From Phlegmacium glaucopus (taxonomy: Eukaryota; Basidiomycota; Agaricomycetes; Agaricales; Cortinariaceae): 64,000 bases of DNA. A program made the position numbers and the translations under genes. Under the pieces are notes generated by a model. The model did not search any database. It saw nothing but the letters and a program-made list of their open reading frames with translations, and was not told the origin of the DNA. This document shows, one piece after another, positions 59,826 to 64,000 of the stretch (position 1 is the stretch's first letter; every line of letters begins with the position of its first letter). The stretch covers positions 630,602 through 694,601 of the forward strand of contig MU130382.1 in the NCBI GenBank assembly GCA_015039465.1. Reading direction: 5' to 3'.

Positions 59826-62617
59826 ATGACTTCAGAGTCCAGCTCGTTTGCTTTCATTCCACGCGCAGTGAAGAAAAGGAACCATCCACCAGTGAGTAGT
59901 CATGCTCCTTCAGAAAACCTATCTGTTGGAGCTCAGGTTACAAGCGGGAGTACCCTTCCTCATCGTGTCGATAACTCCAAGCGGACAAAGGTAAGGTTTA
60001 TTCTTTCAGTGACAACCTTTACCTATTTCTACCTCAGGGTTTCACCAGTAGCTCATATGACAAAACGAAAACAAAGACTGAAGATGATGACAATTCCAAA
60101 TCTGCAGCTGGTACTGAAACAAAGCTATCTACCACCGCTACTAGCCTCAATACTCAGAAAGATCTCCCTGACCTAGAAGACCTTGCACAACTTGTATGTC
60201 TTGCTCTATCAGACTATGCAGTTTGGGCCGATGTCGATCTCCGACGCAAAATAGACTGGGGACTCGAAAATAACCAAGAATTTTACGATGACGATACTGG
60301 GCTAGTAGCCGACACATCCATCGACGACAATAAAGGATGTGCGTCTTCAAATCGAATCAAATATTTTGCAAAGTCCTAAAATTCACTTCCCCCAGATATA
60401 CCACTTGCATATCTCCTGCGACATTCTCAAGCCTTCCGTCTTGTCTCTTCTTCATCGTCTTTAATAATCAATCAACCTCAAACAACATTTATCAAAGCTA
60501 TACGCACACATGTTTCTCATCTCATCGACGTCCGCTTGATAATACCTTCCTCTACGTTTCCCAGAAACAATACAGTACAGTGGACCAAACCCCATATACA
60601 AACAGGATATGAGCTGAGAAGGAAAGAAACTTTATCCGCACTCAGCAAGCATGGGAAGAAAGAATGGGATGCCTTGACGATCTACGTGGTATGTAGCCCC
60701 TTTCAGAGACTTGATATCATATTAATTATCTCTTTTTGATTAGGAAAATATTCCAATCCAATACCGCAACATATCAGGGATAATTAGATTCGTCAACGGA
60801 CTTCTTCAACCTTCCCCTTCATTCTCCAGTTCTTCCGTTCCCCGAATTCAAAATATATCTTTACCTTCACACCACCAAGATCAACCTAACTGCATACCCA
60901 CCTGCAAAGGTTTCGCTCTGGTCACGTTATCCCACAATGAAGATGTAACTTCACTATTAAAGGCTTGGTCTTGGGATCATCCCAGGGACGCTATGAGATC
61001 CGACCGACACCTGGAGACTGGCGGTAAATCCGCTCTTGTAAACGCAAAAGCAAAAGGGAAGGATAAAGAATCTCTGGGCGAAGAGATATCGCCGTTTCAA
61101 GTGGAAGCGACCAAGTTTGGTTTGCGGGTTCTTACTAAAGCAAAATGGGAAGAACTGCGAGCGGAATATTTGCTCTATCGTCAGGAGTTGGTTGATGAGA
61201 TTAATACGTTCCAGGATGAAGGCGAAGTTGTTGGTGGTGGTAGGAAACGAAGATCTGATGATGACACACACGACCAAGATGAACAAATTACAGAGGAAGA
61301 CTCACAGCAGAGAAATCAAATCCATGTCCGAAAGAGCGCATATACTAGGTCACAGTCAAACAAAAATGCTACCGTTGTTGGGAACGATTCGGTTGGCACT
61401 GCTGGCATCCGTCCTAACTCTGCGTACCCACCAGGATGTCTTGTGTTTGTACGCAACATCCATGCGGATACCAATAAAACGACTTTACGGAATTTATTTT
61501 TGCATGCACGGGAATTAGGTATTGAAAGTGTGGTTGAAGGTGGAAGGAATGATGATGACGGGCTTGATTATTTGGATTATACGAAAGGCATGGATTGTGT
61601 ACGTGTCCTGTCCCCTACTTTCCTTCTTGCCATCGTCTTGCGTCTAATCATAATGTAATAGTGCCACGTCCGACTGCGTACGCCCTTGCATGCCCAACAA
61701 CTCGTACACCACCTCTCCTCCAACCCAATCGTCCAAACATCTGGGCTAGACACTTCAGGGACCAGTTTTGCGCACCTGTCTTCATCGGATATAAATCTAA
61801 AGCCAATTGTGGCAGAACAAGTGCTTGGGAAACGGGAAGAAGTCTATTGGGAGAAAGTGCCCGGGAAAGTCAGGAGACAGGCGGTGGAAAAGGCTTTGTC
61901 CCTTCTACATAGCGGCAGCAGTTGTGATGCTGGTACTGCACCCATTGCTAGTCCATCAGAAGGTGACACGAAGAAGAAACGATGGCGCGAAGAACACGAA
62001 ATCCCATCAGTCGACTTTAACATCTATGCCAACTCTGCGTACCCACCTGGTTGTCTTGTGTTTATACGCAATGCCCATCCTGAGACGAATAAAACGACTT
62101 TACGGAGTGTATTTTCGCATGCCTGGGAAGAAAGGGCGGAAAGTCAGAATCCGGGTGGACAGAAGGATGAAGATGGAATTGATTATTTAGATTATACGAA
62201 AGGCATGGATTGTGTATGTGTTCTGTTCTCCCTCTCATTTCGAGTTCTAATATAAATTTAACGTAACAGTGCCACGTCCGCCTGCGTACGCCCTTACACG
62301 CCCAACAACTCGTGCACCACCTCTCCTCAAACCCAATCGTACAAACAACCGGATTGGATGCTTCTGGATCAAGACTTGACCTGGATGGCTCCTCATCAGA
62401 CAAGCGTATTAAAGGCAATTTCGCGTCTACTTCGCAACTAAAACCACTCATGGCAGAACAAGTACTTGGCAAGCGTGAGGGGTTGTATTGGGAGAAAGTG
62501 CCTGAGAAGGTGAGGCGGCAGGCTGTGGACAAGGCATTGTCGTTCCTACATGGTCGCGATGATTCTGGTGGTGCATCAAGTGTAGGTAGTAAGCCAAAGA
62601 AGAGACGTAAAAAGTAA
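59826..62617 (+). CDS. La-related protein, LARP7/Pof8-like, with tandemly duplicated xRRM
   Basis: Six exons (59826-59990, 60038-60338, 60396-60688, 60744-61598, 61662-62213, 62270-62617) give 837 residues. A winged-helix La motif (about 96-250) is suggested by LALSDYAVWADVDLRRKIDW, IPLAYLLRHSQAF and HVSHLIDVRLIIPSS. A first RRM-like part follows from about 254 (PIQYRNISGIIRFVNG, then CKGFALVTL). Two copies of an xRRM-like unit follow (about 479-622 and 663-812), each with SAYPPGCLVF-RN, NKTTLR, LDYLDYTKGMDC-CHVRLRT, PLHAQQLVHHLSSNPIVQT, AEQVLGKRE and YWEKVP-KVRRQAV-KAL. LARP7-class proteins bind 7SK or telomerase RNA 3' ends; fission yeast Pof8/Lar7 is the telomerase example. Two xRRMs are unusual. 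Each copy holds an intron at the same place, so DNA including the intron was duplicated. Confidence 0.82.
61405..62617 (+). repeat. Tandem duplication of the xRRM exon unit
   Basis: The segment from about 61405 through intron 61599-61661 to 61912 is repeated from about 62024 through intron 62214-62269 to 62617. Nearly identical blocks include AACTCTGCGTACCCACC, TGCCACGTCCG, CTGCGTACGCCCTT and GAACAAGTRCTTGG. Confidence 0.88.
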
Positions 62618-63328
62618 GGGAAACAACTATTTTGTCTTGGTTTTCATGAGTACTCATTGTTAATCCCAAGTTAAATGAGCACCCCAAGTTAGTTAATCCC
62701 AAGTTAAATGTACACGTCCATGGGTTACTACTTCTGTGCGACCTAGGTGGCGTCTCATCACCGTATCCAACAATGGTTTAGGCAAAAGTCAAATAAATAC
62801 TCAATATTTTAAAATATCCTATTCAACTAAATCTGTCGGTTAAGCGTGATTCGTGTGTTCCGTCTTATGAAGCCCACCCTCCTTATTCGTTGCCTTCATC
62901 CCCGTCCTCATCCTCCTCATCAGTTTTGTCCTCGTCACTGTCCTTGTCATCTTCTTCATCCTCCTCTTCTTCCGAGTGTAATCCCTCATTGACATTCCTC
63001 CCATGGTTGACTGTAGACTGTAGTATCAGACTCAGCTATGTTTTCATCTGTCTCTCAACCACTCCAACCACCCCATCTAGCACTATTTGCATGCTCAGAG
63101 TTGTGCTCATTGATACTACACCACTCCACCTTCCAAGTTTGTATCACCTCCAACTGCTGACTACCAACTTTGACTCCCTGTTTGTCATTGAAGTGGGCAA
63201 TGAATTTGATTTTGCCTAGCCTGCTGCCTTGCATCTGACACTTGATCTTTCCATCTCCAAGGAATGTCATGACTCCTTTGTTGTCATTATCATAAAGCAT
63301 GGTATTTTCACCTGATTCATAGCCTTAG
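62618..63328. other. Gene-poor region with short repeats and a decayed coding relic
   Basis: At 62655-62712, TTAATCCCAAGTTAAATG occurs twice with a CCCAAGTTA piece between. At 62890-62990 the minus strand codes an acidic Glu/Asp run (SEEEEEDEEDD, then DSDEDKTDEEDED). Upstream of it on the same strand, 63055-63300 is open (MLYDNDNKGVMTFLGDGKIK and so on) but is separated from the acidic part by stops. This may be the broken 3' end of a gene; no family recognised. Confidence 0.4.
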
Positions 63329-64000
63329 TAGGGATGCCGAAGTTCAGTTCAGTTCGGTTCGGGACCCATTTTCTCAGAACCAGAACCAGAACCACTTAGC
63401 AAAACTAGAACCAGAACCAGAACCAGAACCAAACCAACAGAACCGGTTCTCTTGGTTCGGTTCTGGTTCAGAACCAGTTCGAACCATAAGAACCAGTTTG
63501 AACCATAAGAACCAGTTAAAAATAGACTTTTGTTAGGATATCACCAATTAGACAAGAATTTTTCATTTTAAGTTTTATTTTCTAAAATTACACCTTATTT
63601 ATAAATATATCTTAAAAGTTGAGGCCAGAAGTTTGTAGTATTGGTGTTATAACCATGACATCACTAATAGCAAACATGAAAAGAAAAAATACTATTGTTA
63701 GGTAACACTCAGTTTTCCATCCAATCAGTCCAACTCCTGACTTTCAGTCTTTCACATGAACACCCAGACCCAATGAGCTTCACACCCAAGCCCAAACCTA
63801 ATTCCAAAACTGTAAATTCCACCTCACCAACAAACCTTAGTTCCCCTCTCATTTCTACTCTTCATTTTCATTTGGCCCCAACTTTCACCTGAGTACCTGA
63901 ACATGACCAGTTCAGCCCAAACTCTAAATCATTTTTTATAAAAGGTCTAAATTGGTTACCTCTTATTCCAGATAAATCAGTGAAAGGTAAAACTAATAAT
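63329..64000. mobile_element. Candidate hAT-type transposon end, running out of the window
   Basis: TAGGGATGCCGAAG at 63329 is followed by TTCAGTTCAGTTCGGTTCGG and other reiterated GGTTC/GAACC units, a layout typical of terminal and subterminal regions of hAT DNA transposons. The DNA after 63530 is AT-rich and lacks a recognisable transposase within the window. The other end and the target duplication cannot be seen, so this is an inference. Confidence 0.35.
63382..63520 (+). repeat. Imperfect (AACCAG)n array and its inverted counterpart
   Basis: AGAACCAGAACCAGAACC-type hexamer runs are followed by GGTTCTCTTGGTTCGGTTCTGG in opposite sense and then GAACCATAAGAACCAGTT repeated twice. The two orientations could form a hairpin. 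Confidence 0.85.

Overview
The window looks like nuclear DNA of a filamentous basidiomycete, most likely an Agaricomycete. Nearly every gene is cut by many introns of 45-65 bases with GT(R)(A/N)GT donors. There are two spliced-type tRNA loci, fungal house-keeping genes (coatomer beta-prime, CDC7, ATG22, HAM1), several basidiomycete-restricted families (the paralogues at 30.7-32.9 kb and 54.6-57.4 kb, and a fungal-type protein kinase), and a NOD-like receptor with kinesin-light-chain-type TPR repeats, a gene type that is abundant in mushrooms. Gene models below were spliced by hand: exon junctions were chosen so that splice signals, reading phase and family similarity agree.

Layout. 0-8 kb: partial SEC27, a decayed alpha-mannosidase (GH47) pseudogene, P5C dehydrogenase (proline catabolism), a single-exon BTB/POZ protein and an RRM-cyclophilin. 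9-12 kb: a probably mitochondrial DUF1992 (DnaJC28-type) protein and an unrecognised 85-residue protein with a tight promoter. 13.4-17 kb: a STAND/NLR-like receptor with a nearly homogeneous TPR array, next to gene-poor DNA. 17.9-25.3 kb: an Ubp1-like membrane ubiquitin protease, tRNA-Arg and CDC7 kinase packed head to head, then a small membrane protein. 25.3-30.7 kb: repeat-bearing DNA (direct repeats, a 24-bp minisatellite, two copies of a dispersed repeat) around a three-finger C2H2 regulator. 30.7-37.4 kb: a basidiomycete-restricted gene (copy A) and an SH3-SAM-PH polarity scaffold of the Boi/Pob1 type. 38.5-39 kb: an inverted broken copy of the first exons of that scaffold. 39.3-45 kb: omega-like GST, tRNA-Ile, a pseudokinase and a secreted amidase. 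45.4-49 kb: ATG22 and HAM1. 49.2-51.2 kb: two head-to-head paralogous hotdog thioesterases. 51.9-59.5 kb: a NADAR-domain protein with an N-myristoylation-like start, a small unknown gene, copy B of the paralogue pair and a cysteine-rich unknown protein. 59.8-62.6 kb: a LARP7/Pof8-like La-related protein whose C-terminal xRRM has been duplicated in tandem. 62.6-64 kb: repeat-rich DNA with a candidate hAT-type transposon end.

No operon-like or phage-like system is present. The best candidates for something undescribed are the double-xRRM La-related protein, the NLR with a duplicated exon module and homogenised repeats, the NADAR protein, the pseudokinase, and non-standard splicing (three GC-AG introns and a 4-base exon). 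Gene symbols are given only where the orthology is clear.
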